Shown: one piece after another, positions 45,311-53,972 of the stretch
Numbering within the stretch: the stretch's first letter is position 1
How the letters are laid out: the number at the start of each line of letters is the position of its first letter
Notes under the pieces: model-generated
Told to the model about the DNA's origin: nothing
The model's database searches: none
Seen by the model: the letters and a program-made list of their open reading frames with translations, nothing else
Program-made: the position numbers and the translations under genes
NCBI GenBank assembly: GCA_905233525.1
Contig: CAJOEW010000010.1
Coordinates: 1-62,242, forward strand
Reading direction: 5' to 3'
DNA length: 62,242 nt
DNA from: an uncultured Synergistales bacterium
Lineage (GTDB): Bacteria; Synergistota; Synergistia; Synergistales; Aminobacteriaceae

Positions 45311-45868
45311 TTATTTTAAATTTGAACACCTGACGTAATTTACTCCGCTGCCTCTTGAAGATCTTAATGTGCCTTCAACTTCAACAGGTTCGCCGTCATT
45401 TTTGGACTCTAAAATTTTTCTCAATGCCTCGTCGTAAACCCGGACTGTTAAAAATTCTTTGCCGGCATCATTTTCTTGCCTAACTGCGAAACGTATATAT
45501 TTGCCTGTTCCTGTTTCGCCTTCGTTTTGAGCTTTTATAACATGAACATAACCGGTTAAATTTACTTTATTTTCAAGAGCTTCGATTTTATCAAGCGCGT
45601 TAATTTCATTGGCTGCCAAATATAATTCGCCGCTGCCTTTTGATGAACGCAGAATACCTGAAATTTCAACAAGCGCATTTTCATCGAGAGTTTTTAATTT
45701 CTCCTGTAAATCTGGATTAAATGCTCTTACGTCTAAAAAATCTTTTCTAGTTGTGCCGTCGCTCCATAAATTTTCATGTCTGATAGAAAACGGGAAATAC
45801 TTTTGATCTTTTTTACGGCCTGTGAAATGTACAAGACCGGAAATTTTTACAGTGTTCTCGTAATTCAT
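45311..45868 (-). CDS. Protein with two tandem OB-fold/SSB-like repeats
   Basis: VKISGLVHFTGRKKDQKYFPFSIRHEN...VEISGILRSSKGSGELYL repeated as VNLTGYVHVIKAQNEG...KYIRFAVRQEN...VEVEGTLRSSRGSGVNYV. Confidence 0.55.
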   Translation of the reverse strand: MNYENTVKISGLVHFTGRKKDQKYFPFSIRHENLWSDGTTRKDFLDVRAFNPDLQEKLKTLDENALVEISGILRSSKGSGELYLAANEINALDKIEALENKVNLTGYVHVIKAQNEGETGTGKYIRFAVRQENDAGKEFLTVRVYDEALRKILESKNDGEPVEVEGTLRSSRGSGVNYVRCSNLK

Positions 45869-45909
45869 TTTAAACCACCTCGTGCGAATATTTTACCAGA
45901 CAAATTTTT

Positions 45910-47628
45910 TTAATGATTATCCTTGAAAAGCATCGACATAATTTTAACGATCTGCGCTCCTAAATTTGACGGCGGTAAATGTCTTTCTTCAGGTTTAGGC
46001 TCTGTGCTGGCCTTGACTCCTAAATTTACACAGGCACGCAGTCTTAACTCATCATTATCGCGGAATTCAGGCATAAAATCTAAGACGTTCAGAACAAAAT
46101 TTTTAAACTTTATTTTTTCTTCGACCGATAACCAAACGCCTATAAATTCGCCGTAAAATTCGCTGTCGTGCTGTGTTGGAAGGTTTAAAACTTTTTGAGC
46201 CTCAAGCCTTATATTATCAGCGTCAGTCAAATTAAAATAGTCGTTCAAACGCTGCCTTAACGGTTCAAATAATCTATCTTCACGAGCCTGAGTCAATGCG
46301 CAAATAAATTCAAGTACAAATGAAGCGATCCGGTAATCAGCAGATAATTTTGTGCCAGGTTCAAGCGGTATAAATAAAATCTTATCATCCCAGGAATATT
46401 CGCGGCCTGACACTCCTAAATCCGGGACGATCTGCCAGCCTTCGACCTGAGCATTTTCGACCATGGATTTACGTTCGCCGCCTTTAACTTTTTTATCAGA
46501 GCTAACATTTATTTTTATCAGCTCGCCTATATCTTGAAGCGTCGCAATTAAAGGCACGTCATCATCTGATTCGAAGGTTATGCCGCTTTTTGAAAATTCT
46601 TGTTTATTGCGTTCGATTATGGATTTCATGAAGCCTTCAAAATCCGGCCGGTCTTCTAACATTATTTCAGCTGTTAATTTTTCGTCTTCCGTTTCTGTCA
46701 AACCTGATAAAAATACGTGCCAAGCATCTAATAACGGCTCGAATTGTTCAAGATTTTCGAAGAAGTCTAATATTTCAATTGTGCCTGTCTCTGTATCAAT
46801 CGTAGGATTTAACGGCGTGTAAGTTATCGTCATGACGTTTGCAGGCTTTTTAAAAATTATCCCGCCTGAGCATAATTCTTTATATATCGGCGTGAATTTC
46901 TCTAATAATTCTTCCGAGTGAGCAAATTTTTTAGCATTCTCACCGCGCAATTTTTCAGACGTTCTCATAACTGTAAAAGCTACGACAGAAGGCAGCGCCA
47001 GACGTGAATTTGCAAAAGACGTTAACATCATGCATAACATAGCTTCAGGAACGGTATTTAATCTTTTGCAGAGCGTTAATAAATCTTCATCAGGCAGCCA
47101 GATTTTTACAGCAAGCCACGTTATAAAATCTATTATTCTGTTTATAAGCTCCTGCCAACGCATTAACGGTAATAATTTAAATGCTTCAGCTATACAAACT
47201 CCTAAATCAAGCTTATCAATTATTGCGCGCCTTTCAATTCCGCACAGCCACAAAACAGGGTAACAAATGTGTTTCGGCGGCTGTATACGTCCTCCGGCAA
47301 GCCACGTTAAATAAATTCCTCGTTGTACAGGCTCCATATTTGCATACGAATAATCTTCGGAGTCATATGATATTTCGTCATGCGATTGAGGAAAACCGAC
47401 AGGCAATGTAACATCAATACAAGAAGGCTCATTTGTATCGCTTGTGCCGTTTGACCAATAAGCTACAGGACCTTGAATAACGAAATTATCAATTTGAATT
47501 TTTCCATTGCGCCCGCACCAACGTAATAAATTTTCAGCAGCTTTAGCTTTTTTTTCATGGCCTGAATATCCGTAAGGAGAGTCCTCACCTGCCGGAGCTG
47601 CTGATGAATACGTTGCACCAGATGCCAA
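45910..47628 (-). CDS. TerB_N/TerB_C-like protein, main part; 5' part (TM anchor) lies in another frame up to 47774
   Basis: VIQGPVAYWSNGTSDTNEPSCIDVTLPVG...PVQRGIYLTWLAGGRIQPP...YPVLWLCGIERRAII matches the TerB N-terminal domain pattern. Confidence 0.7.
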   Translation of the reverse strand: MASGATYSSAAPAGEDSPYGYSGHEKKAKAAENLLRWCGRNGKIQIDNFVIQGPVAYWSNGTSDTNEPSCIDVTLPVGFPQSHDEISYDSEDYSYANMEPVQRGIYLTWLAGGRIQPPKHICYPVLWLCGIERRAIIDKLDLGVCIAEAFKLLPLMRWQELINRIIDFITWLAVKIWLPDEDLLTLCKRLNTVPEAMLCMMLTSFANSRLALPSVVAFTVMRTSEKLRGENAKKFAHSEELLEKFTPIYKELCSGGIIFKKPANVMTITYTPLNPTIDTETGTIEILDFFENLEQFEPLLDAWHVFLSGLTETEDEKLTAEIMLEDRPDFEGFMKSIIERNKQEFSKSGITFESDDDVPLIATLQDIGELIKINVSSDKKVKGGERKSMVENAQVEGWQIVPDLGVSGREYSWDDKILFIPLEPGTKLSADYRIASFVLEFICALTQAREDRLFEPLRQRLNDYFNLTDADNIRLEAQKVLNLPTQHDSEFYGEFIGVWLSVEEKIKFKNFVLNVLDFMPEFRDNDELRLRACVNLGVKASTEPKPEERHLPPSNLGAQIVKIMSMLFKDNH

Positions 47629-47859
47629 ATCCGGCGATGTAACTGTTTTAGCGGTTTTAACTGCGTTAGGATTTTAGCATTTTCATTTTCAGGCGTGTTA
47701 GTATTTTGAGCTGACTGCCTCGAAAAAATCACAACTGCAGCCACGACGAACAAGCCAATAACTAAATAAAGCATTTTTTATTTATTCCCACCTTCGTAGA
47801 CAAAAAAAGCGGCTCTCAAAAACAAGAACCGCCCTTACAACAAAATCAACCTCAAAAAA

Positions 47860-48138
47860 TTACTTCACTACAGCGTCTTTGAGTTCCTTGCCAGGTCTAA
47901 ATACAGGAACTTTTTTCGCCGGAATGTGAACGACCTGCGAAGGATCCTGAGGATTACGTCCTTCACGTGCAGCGCGTTCTCTTACCTCAAAGACACCGAA
48001 CCCAACAAAAGTGCATTTGTCCCCGCCCGCAAGAGCATCCTCGATTGAATTAAAAACCTCATCAACGACAGGCGCAACATCTTTTTTTCTCATTGCAAGC
48101 TTCTCTGTGATTCTGTCAATAAGTTCTGACTTAGTCAT
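47860..48138 (-). CDS. hup: HU family DNA-binding protein
   Basis: MTKSELIDRITEKLAMRKKDVAPVVDEVFNSIEDAL...GFGVFEVRERAAREGRNPQ...PVFRPGKELKDAV. Confidence 0.96.
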   Translation of the reverse strand: MTKSELIDRITEKLAMRKKDVAPVVDEVFNSIEDALAGGDKCTFVGFGVFEVRERAAREGRNPQDPSQVVHIPAKKVPVFRPGKELKDAVVK

Positions 48139-48266
48139 TTAAAAATACACCTCCTGCCTAAATTTTCCGCATTGTATCAGGTTTTACGAATTACGCAATA
48201 TTTTTTACAGTAACCAACGCGTTTTTTGATCGTGTCAGCTTAAAAAATTATGTGCTTTAAAAATTT

Positions 48267-48545
48267 TTATTCGCCGCAACCGCCTGAACAGCCTGCACAA
48301 CTTCCGCCGCATGACCCTGATTTCCAGGCGCTGATAACAGGTACGAATATGTCTAAAATTTCTTTGATATTCTCGCTTCCGTTATCATCCGGTGTAATTT
48401 GAAGCTCTACCATAACGTCATCAGGTGTTTCGAATCCGTCCATTATTGTTTGAACGACATCGCGCAATAAAATATTTTTCTCAGGACAAACGACCGTATC
48501 AGCCGCAGCTCTTGCCCAATCAATTTTTTCTAATGTTACAGCCAT
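48267..48545 (-). CDS. Small protein with Gly/Cys-rich C-terminal tail, unknown function
   Basis: C-terminus SGSCGGSCAGCSGGCGE; good SD aggaggg upstream of ATG. Confidence 0.7.
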   Translation of the reverse strand: MAVTLEKIDWARAAADTVVCPEKNILLRDVVQTIMDGFETPDDVMVELQITPDDNGSENIKEILDIFVPVISAWKSGSCGGSCAGCSGGCGE

Positions 48546-48622
48546 AATTTAACCCTCCTAAAATTTTATGAGAGTAATTATAATTCAAGTCTTAATTTAT
48601 TACGTAAAGAGGTCATTAAAAA

Positions 48623-49828
48623 ATGCTTACACTTGATAGAGTTTATCATGCGGCATATATTTTAAAAGAGTGCGCAAGAAAAACGGATTTAATTGCAGCG
48701 TCAAGGCTCAGTGAAAATTCTGATATATATCTTAAAACCGAAAATTTACAGGTTACAGGAAGTTTTAAATTACGCGGAGCCTATTATAAAATCTCTCAAT
48801 TATCAGACGAAGAAAAATCAAAAGGCATTGTAGCATGTTCAGCCGGCAATCACGCACAAGGAGTCGCTTTAGCAGCATCACGCAAAAATATTCAAGCAAC
48901 GATCTGTATGCCTGACAGTGCGCCCGTTATGAAAGTTGACAGCACGAAAAAATTAGGCGCTCGTGTTGAATTAGTTAAAGGCGCTTACGATGATGCCCAT
49001 GATCGAGCCGTGCAATTAGTTGAAGAGACAGGAGCAACGTTTATACATCCTTATGACGATGATTTTGTTATAGCAGGTCAAGCTACGATCGGACTTGAAA
49101 TTTTAGATCAGCTTGAGGACGTTCAGAATATAATCGTACCGATTGGCGGAGGCGGTTTAATTTCAGGTGTTGCATTTGCTGTAAAGAGTTTAAAGCCTTC
49201 AGTTAAAGTATACGGCGTTCAGGCAGCAGGAGCGGCGAGCATGTATAACTCATTTAAAAATCATAGCCGCGAAATTCTTGACAGTGTTTCAACATTTGCG
49301 GACGGCATTGCAGTTAAGAGTCCCGGTGAAACGACATTCGAAATAATTTCAAAATATGTTGATGATATCGTATGTGTATCAGAAGATGAAACGGCTGCGG
49401 CGATATTAGCATTGATTGAGCGTCAAAAACTTATAGCTGAAGGTGCCGGCGCTGTATCAGTAGCTGCTGCCATGTTTGATAAATTACCAATAGCCGGACA
49501 AAAAACTGTATGTATAATTTCAGGCGGTAATATTGATGTAAATATTTTATCTCGTGTAATAACAAGAGGCCAAGTAATGAGCGGACGCAATGTAAATTTA
49601 ACGATTGAGCTTATTGACAAACCAGGCCAGCTTGAAGACATAGCGAGAACGATTGCATCATGCGGAGCTAATATAACATCAGTTTTTTACGATCATGGCG
49701 ATACTAACATGGATATAAACGGCTGTTTTTTAAAATTAGCGCTGGAAACTTTGAACGCCGAACATATAGAAACAGTCAGGCGCAAAATTTCTGAAGCAGG
49801 CTTTAAACTTGTTAAAGAGCGCGTATAA
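48623..49828 (+). CDS. ilvA: Threonine ammonia-lyase with C-terminal ACT-like domain
   Basis: KTENLQVTGSFKLRGAYYKISQL, CSAGNHAQGVA, PIGGGGLISGVA; C-term NLTIELIDKPGQLEDIARTIASCGANITSVF. Confidence 0.92.
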   Translation: MLTLDRVYHAAYILKECARKTDLIAASRLSENSDIYLKTENLQVTGSFKLRGAYYKISQLSDEEKSKGIVACSAGNHAQGVALAASRKNIQATICMPDSAPVMKVDSTKKLGARVELVKGAYDDAHDRAVQLVEETGATFIHPYDDDFVIAGQATIGLEILDQLEDVQNIIVPIGGGGLISGVAFAVKSLKPSVKVYGVQAAGAASMYNSFKNHSREILDSVSTFADGIAVKSPGETTFEIISKYVDDIVCVSEDETAAAILALIERQKLIAEGAGAVSVAAAMFDKLPIAGQKTVCIISGGNIDVNILSRVITRGQVMSGRNVNLTIELIDKPGQLEDIARTIASCGANITSVFYDHGDTNMDINGCFLKLALETLNAEHIETVRRKISEAGFKLVKERV

Positions 49829-49908
49829 ATTGTAATTAAATCTTTAAAATTATGAGCGGCTTAAATTATAAAAGTCTGTTAACAAAATTCCCTGAGCCGC
49901 TCTAAAAA

Positions 49909-51108
49909 TTATGATAATTGAAATTCCTTTATGAGCTGGATTCTTTTATAAGCGACCGCTATCAACAGCCATAAATTTAATACAGTCGGAGGCAGCCACC
50001 AACCGCCGTCGATGAATGCGCAAGCCATATATATAAAAATTCCTCTGTATGTTCCGTTAAGTATAATATCATTTGTGATTAGCGCGTATCTTCTTAATCT
50101 TAGGCTTATAATCACAATTGGAAGCAGCCAAAATATAAAGCCTATTATCCCATATGAAAATAATATTGCTACATAAGTCATTTCATAAGCTCCGGCTGTA
50201 GCGTCTGTTCCGTAAAGTCCTATCATAAAATCGAAGACATTTCCATTTTCAAAGATCCATTTAAATGAATGGATCGCTCCAGCTGTTCGTCCTGCACCTG
50301 CCAAAAAAACTTTTGGATCGAGCGAATTTAAAAACCTTCCGATTTGAGGAACAAACACTGTAACAAAATAGCCAACCGAAAAAATAAACGCGGCCATGAA
50401 AATTATCGTAACAAGAAAACTTTTTGTTTTAACTTTACCTTTTGTGATCAGTCTTTTTGAAATTAAACATATATAAAGCAGCGCGCCTACCCATACAGTT
50501 CTTGAGCCTGTTAAAAAAACAACAGCACAACATGAAAACACGAGCAAAACGCTTTTTAAAATTCCGTGTTCCCGATGAAAATAAAGACTCAACAACGGAT
50601 AAAACATTAACATATTCACGCCGTATAGATTCCCGTTTTGATAAGTTGAGAAAATTTTCGAGCTGTCGCTGATACTATTAAATTTCATTCGCCACCAGTT
50701 GTTCGGAGCTAGTGAATAATCGCTGTAATTTACGGTTATGCCTGGAATTTGAATGGCTCCTATACCAAAAACAGCCTGCGCTATATCGTAAATGATAGTT
50801 ATTAAAATGCACGTGATAATAATTTTAACGAGTGTTTTTAATTGGCCTTCAGTCTTAATCATCATGATCAGCACCGGAAAAATTAAAGGATAAATTGAAT
50901 TTGCGGTTATATCTGTAATTGCTCCGCGCGGTCCAGGTAATTCGACACAACCGGCTAATAACGGAACTGACACGCGCAAAAAACAGTAAAGCGGAAATAA
51001 CAAAAACATAAACATAAAATTTCTATCGCTGATTTTAATGCGCCATGGTTTTACAAAAATTGCGATTAGTAAAAAGAAAAATAATATATTACCTACGTAT
51101 ACAGGCAC
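49909..51108 (-). CDS. O-antigen ligase/polymerase-like membrane protein (Wzy/WaaL-like); frame stays open upstream through the 7-bp repeat without a canonical start
   Basis: Polytopic; internal WRMKFNSISDSSKIFSTYQNGNLYGVNMLMFYPLLSLYF...FLTGSRTVWVGALLYI; upstream in-frame ISTLIFLVVIFNVLIPKAGFKIGG looks like the missing TM1. Confidence 0.75.
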   Translation of the reverse strand: MPVYVGNILFFFLLIAIFVKPWRIKISDRNFMFMFLLFPLYCFLRVSVPLLAGCVELPGPRGAITDITANSIYPLIFPVLIMMIKTEGQLKTLVKIIITCILITIIYDIAQAVFGIGAIQIPGITVNYSDYSLAPNNWWRMKFNSISDSSKIFSTYQNGNLYGVNMLMFYPLLSLYFHREHGILKSVLLVFSCCAVVFLTGSRTVWVGALLYICLISKRLITKGKVKTKSFLVTIIFMAAFIFSVGYFVTVFVPQIGRFLNSLDPKVFLAGAGRTAGAIHSFKWIFENGNVFDFMIGLYGTDATAGAYEMTYVAILFSYGIIGFIFWLLPIVIISLRLRRYALITNDIILNGTYRGIFIYMACAFIDGGWWLPPTVLNLWLLIAVAYKRIQLIKEFQLS

Positions 51109-51183
51109 TCCTCCGATTTTGAAACCTGCCTTAGGAATTAAGACATTAAAAATTACTACCAGAAAAATGAGCGTGCTTATCGG

Positions 51184-51250
51184 TTCTGCGTTCTGCGTTC
51201 TGCGTTCTGCGTTCTGCGTTCTGCGTTCTGCGTTCTGCGTTCTGCGTTCT
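51184..51250. repeat. Tandem 7-bp repeat (TTCTGCG on + strand / CGCAGAA on - strand) x9 plus 4 bp
   Basis: Counted: 67 bp = 9 x 7 + TTCT. Confidence 0.95.
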
Positions 51251-51277
51251 ATTATATAAATTATAATTATATGTCAA
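51251..51277 (-). promoter_or_regulatory. Possible sigma-70-like promoter abutting the 7-bp repeat
   Basis: Minus strand TTGACA-N15-TATAAT ending immediately before the repeat; spacing short. Confidence 0.35.
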
Positions 51278-51457
51278 GTCCAAAAAAATCAACCCTCATT
51301 TATATGATCTTAGTCAAAATAATTTTATTGCTGCCAAAATTTTAACAAAGCGCTTCAAAAAAATACACGCCGTGAAATTCTTACAAGCTGCAAAAAAAAT
51401 TCCCCCGCAGCCAAAATTAACCACGAGGGATTTATTTTTATTCGAGTGATAAATTTC

Positions 51458-53110
51458 TTACTCGCTCAAATTGAAATCTTTTAATGCTTCCGCAAATGGA
51501 TTGAAGGCTAATGCTTCGCTGTCTTCGTCTGTGTAACCTGCGGCTTCTTTTGCGAATGAACGGGCTTTATTTTGAGACTTCTTAGCAGCTTTTTTATTTC
51601 CTTCACCGCGATCGGCCTTCATCTCACGCTCTGGACGTTCTGATTTCATATCGCGCTCCGGTTTATCATGACGATCATCACGACGCTGCGGACGGCCTGT
51701 ATTTTGATTAGCCTGCTCAATTTCCGGTTCAGGCTCAGGGATTTCTTCAAGCGCTTTTAATGACAAACGCATACGGCGCTGTTCCGGACTTACTTCTAAA
51801 ATTTTCGCTGTGACTTCCTGGCCTTCCTGTAATACATCGCCTGGCTTCTCAACACGTTTATGACTGAGCTGCGAAATATGTATTAACGCCTCAACGCCCT
51901 CTTCAACCTGTACAAATGCTCCGAATGCAGCAAGACGCACAACCTTAACTTGAATATCTTGACCGGCCTTATAACGTTCTTCGATACCGTCCCAAGGATC
52001 ATTAAGCTGTTTGCATCCGAGGCTGATACGTTTTTTCTCAACATCAAGCTCTAATACTTTCGCTTCAACTTCCTGACCTTTCTTGAAAACGTCACGAGGC
52101 TTGCGGATTCTCTTCCAGCTTATATCGCCGACATGTATTAAACCTTCAATGCCTGGCTCAATCTCTACGAACGCTCCAAAATCCGTCATATTAGTGATCG
52201 TGCCTTTTACAACGTCTCCAACATGAATGCGGTCTGTAACAGTTTCCCATGGATCGCCGCTGACTTGTTTAATACTTAATGAAATACGGTCATGTTCACG
52301 ATCAATGCCGATGACTTTCACTGTAACTTTATCGCCTTTTTTGAACATCTCGCGCATTTTAAAATTACGCTTCCAAGTTATTTCAGTAACATGCACAAGA
52401 CCGTCCATTGCTCCTAACGTTACAAATACGCCGAAATCTGTTGTGCTGTTAACTTCGCCCTCACGTATATCGCCTTCGTGAATGGTTTCATAAAATGCGG
52501 ATTTCTTTTCATTCTCAGCTTCTTCTAATAATTCACGGCGCGAGAATAATAATCTGTGCTTGCGTTTATCTTTGTCAAGAACTTTTACATCAAGCATACG
52601 TCCGACAAAATTAGCAGGATTGACTCCGCGTCCTGTTAATGTCAAATGAGAAATAGGGATAAATCCTTCAAGTCCGCATAAATCAACACTAAGACCGCCT
52701 TTAACTTTCTCAAGACCTTTAACCTGTACTGATGTAACACCGTCAAGAGCTTTCTCAAGTTCTGCCCAGCGTCTGTCAAATTCCTGGTGCCAGCGGTTTA
52801 AAATCAATTGCGCTTCTTCACCATTGCGGACGCTTACAACTTCAACCTTTATTTGATCGCCTGGTTTCGGTTTTGCATTTTCGTCCTCTATTAACGGCCT
52901 GTGCGTCCATTCTTTAGGCGGGATAATGCCTTCACACTTGAAACCGACATCAATTAAAACACTGCCGTCCGGTGCAATTCCTAAGACTGTTCCTGTACGG
53001 ATTTCGCCTTTGTGAATACCTGTTGTGCCCTCGTACTGATCAAGAGCTTCCTGCATTGTCATTGCTTCCGGTTCGTGCTGCTGTTCAATTTTTTCTTCCT
53101 GCTGATTCAT
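51458..53110 (-). CDS. rpsA: S1 RNA-binding domain protein / 30S ribosomal protein S1
   Basis: Multiple S1 domains (VNSTTDFGVFVTLGAMDGLVHVTEI, ITNMTDFGAFVEIEPGIEGLIHVGDISW, VRLAAFGAFVQVEEGVEALIHISQLS). Confidence 0.93.
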   Translation of the reverse strand: MNQQEEKIEQQHEPEAMTMQEALDQYEGTTGIHKGEIRTGTVLGIAPDGSVLIDVGFKCEGIIPPKEWTHRPLIEDENAKPKPGDQIKVEVVSVRNGEEAQLILNRWHQEFDRRWAELEKALDGVTSVQVKGLEKVKGGLSVDLCGLEGFIPISHLTLTGRGVNPANFVGRMLDVKVLDKDKRKHRLLFSRRELLEEAENEKKSAFYETIHEGDIREGEVNSTTDFGVFVTLGAMDGLVHVTEITWKRNFKMREMFKKGDKVTVKVIGIDREHDRISLSIKQVSGDPWETVTDRIHVGDVVKGTITNMTDFGAFVEIEPGIEGLIHVGDISWKRIRKPRDVFKKGQEVEAKVLELDVEKKRISLGCKQLNDPWDGIEERYKAGQDIQVKVVRLAAFGAFVQVEEGVEALIHISQLSHKRVEKPGDVLQEGQEVTAKILEVSPEQRRMRLSLKALEEIPEPEPEIEQANQNTGRPQRRDDRHDKPERDMKSERPEREMKADRGEGNKKAAKKSQNKARSFAKEAAGYTDEDSEALAFNPFAEALKDFNLSE

Positions 53111-53972
53111 ACGAATCAATCCCCCTTGTAACTGCGTTTACTACATCTATGATAAGCCATTCAGGAGTACTTGCTCCCGCGGCGATACCAATCAAATTTT
53201 TATTTTCAAGCCATGAATTTTTTTGAGCTTCAAATTCTTTTACGTCCTCAACCCATAAAACATTAACACCGGCGTTAAAAATAATATCGCGTAATTTTCC
53301 GGTGTTAGCGCTGGATTTTCCGCCGATTAAAATTACTCCGTCGACACCTTTTTTTACAAGCTCTTTAACAGCGTTTTGACGTTCAGCTGTTGCACGGCAT
53401 ATAGTATTACAAATATGAAGCTCTGAACATTTTTTCACGAGTACACTTGAAACTTTTGATAACATTTCTTCCTGCTGAGTCGTCTGTGAAATTAAAGCTA
53501 TTCTATTTTGATGAGTAATATTTTCAGCTTCAGCCTCATTAGCTACAACTTCAACAGACTGCGAGCAATGCCCTATGATGCCTTTTATTTCAGGATGGTT
53601 GCGATCTCCTAATAAGATCACGTGATAATTTTTTTGTGATAAATCCGCAGCCATGCCTTGAGCTTTTTTTACAAACGGGCAAGTCATATCGATCACTTTG
53701 ATATTTCTGGCTTTGAGATTTTCAATTACGCTTAAGCTTTCGCCGTGAGCACGTATAAAAACTTTTTCGCCGTCAGGAATTTCATTAGCATTATCTGCAA
53801 CCATTAAGCCCATATTTTTTAGGCGTTCGACTTCTTGAGGATTATGAATAGGCAAACCAATCGTCCAGACGTGCGAATTATTCTCAAGAGCGTTTGAAAT
53901 TGCATCGACTGCTCTTTTTACACCAAAACAAAAACCGGAATTTTCAGCGATGATAATTTTTTTATTCGGCAT
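53085..53972 (-). CDS. ispH: 4-hydroxy-3-methylbut-2-enyl diphosphate reductase
   Basis: IIIAENSGFCFGVKRAVDAI, VWTIGLPIHNPQEVERLKNMG, DMTCPFVKKAQ, AGASTPEWLI. Confidence 0.95.
   Translation of the reverse strand: MPNKKIIIAENSGFCFGVKRAVDAISNALENNSHVWTIGLPIHNPQEVERLKNMGLMVADNANEIPDGEKVFIRAHGESLSVIENLKARNIKVIDMTCPFVKKAQGMAADLSQKNYHVILLGDRNHPEIKGIIGHCSQSVEVVANEAEAENITHQNRIALISQTTQQEEMLSKVSSVLVKKCSELHICNTICRATAERQNAVKELVKKGVDGVILIGGKSSANTGKLRDIIFNAGVNVLWVEDVKEFEAQKNSWLENKNLIGIAAGASTPEWLIIDVVNAVTRGIDSYESAGRKN

Noticed and set aside
48267-48545. Cys-rich small protein as a RiPP precursor
   Set aside because: No radical SAM, cyclodehydratase or transporter neighbours; kept only as an unknown Cys-tail protein.
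51184-51250. Could the 7-bp repeat be a CRISPR or iteron array?
   Set aside because: Units are contiguous and 7 bp with no spacers; no cas or rep genes.
51038-51259. Plus-strand ORF with (SAFCVLR)n repeat that could look like a repetitive peptide gene
   Set aside because: Antisense translation of the 7-bp repeat and the membrane-protein gene; no SD or family support.
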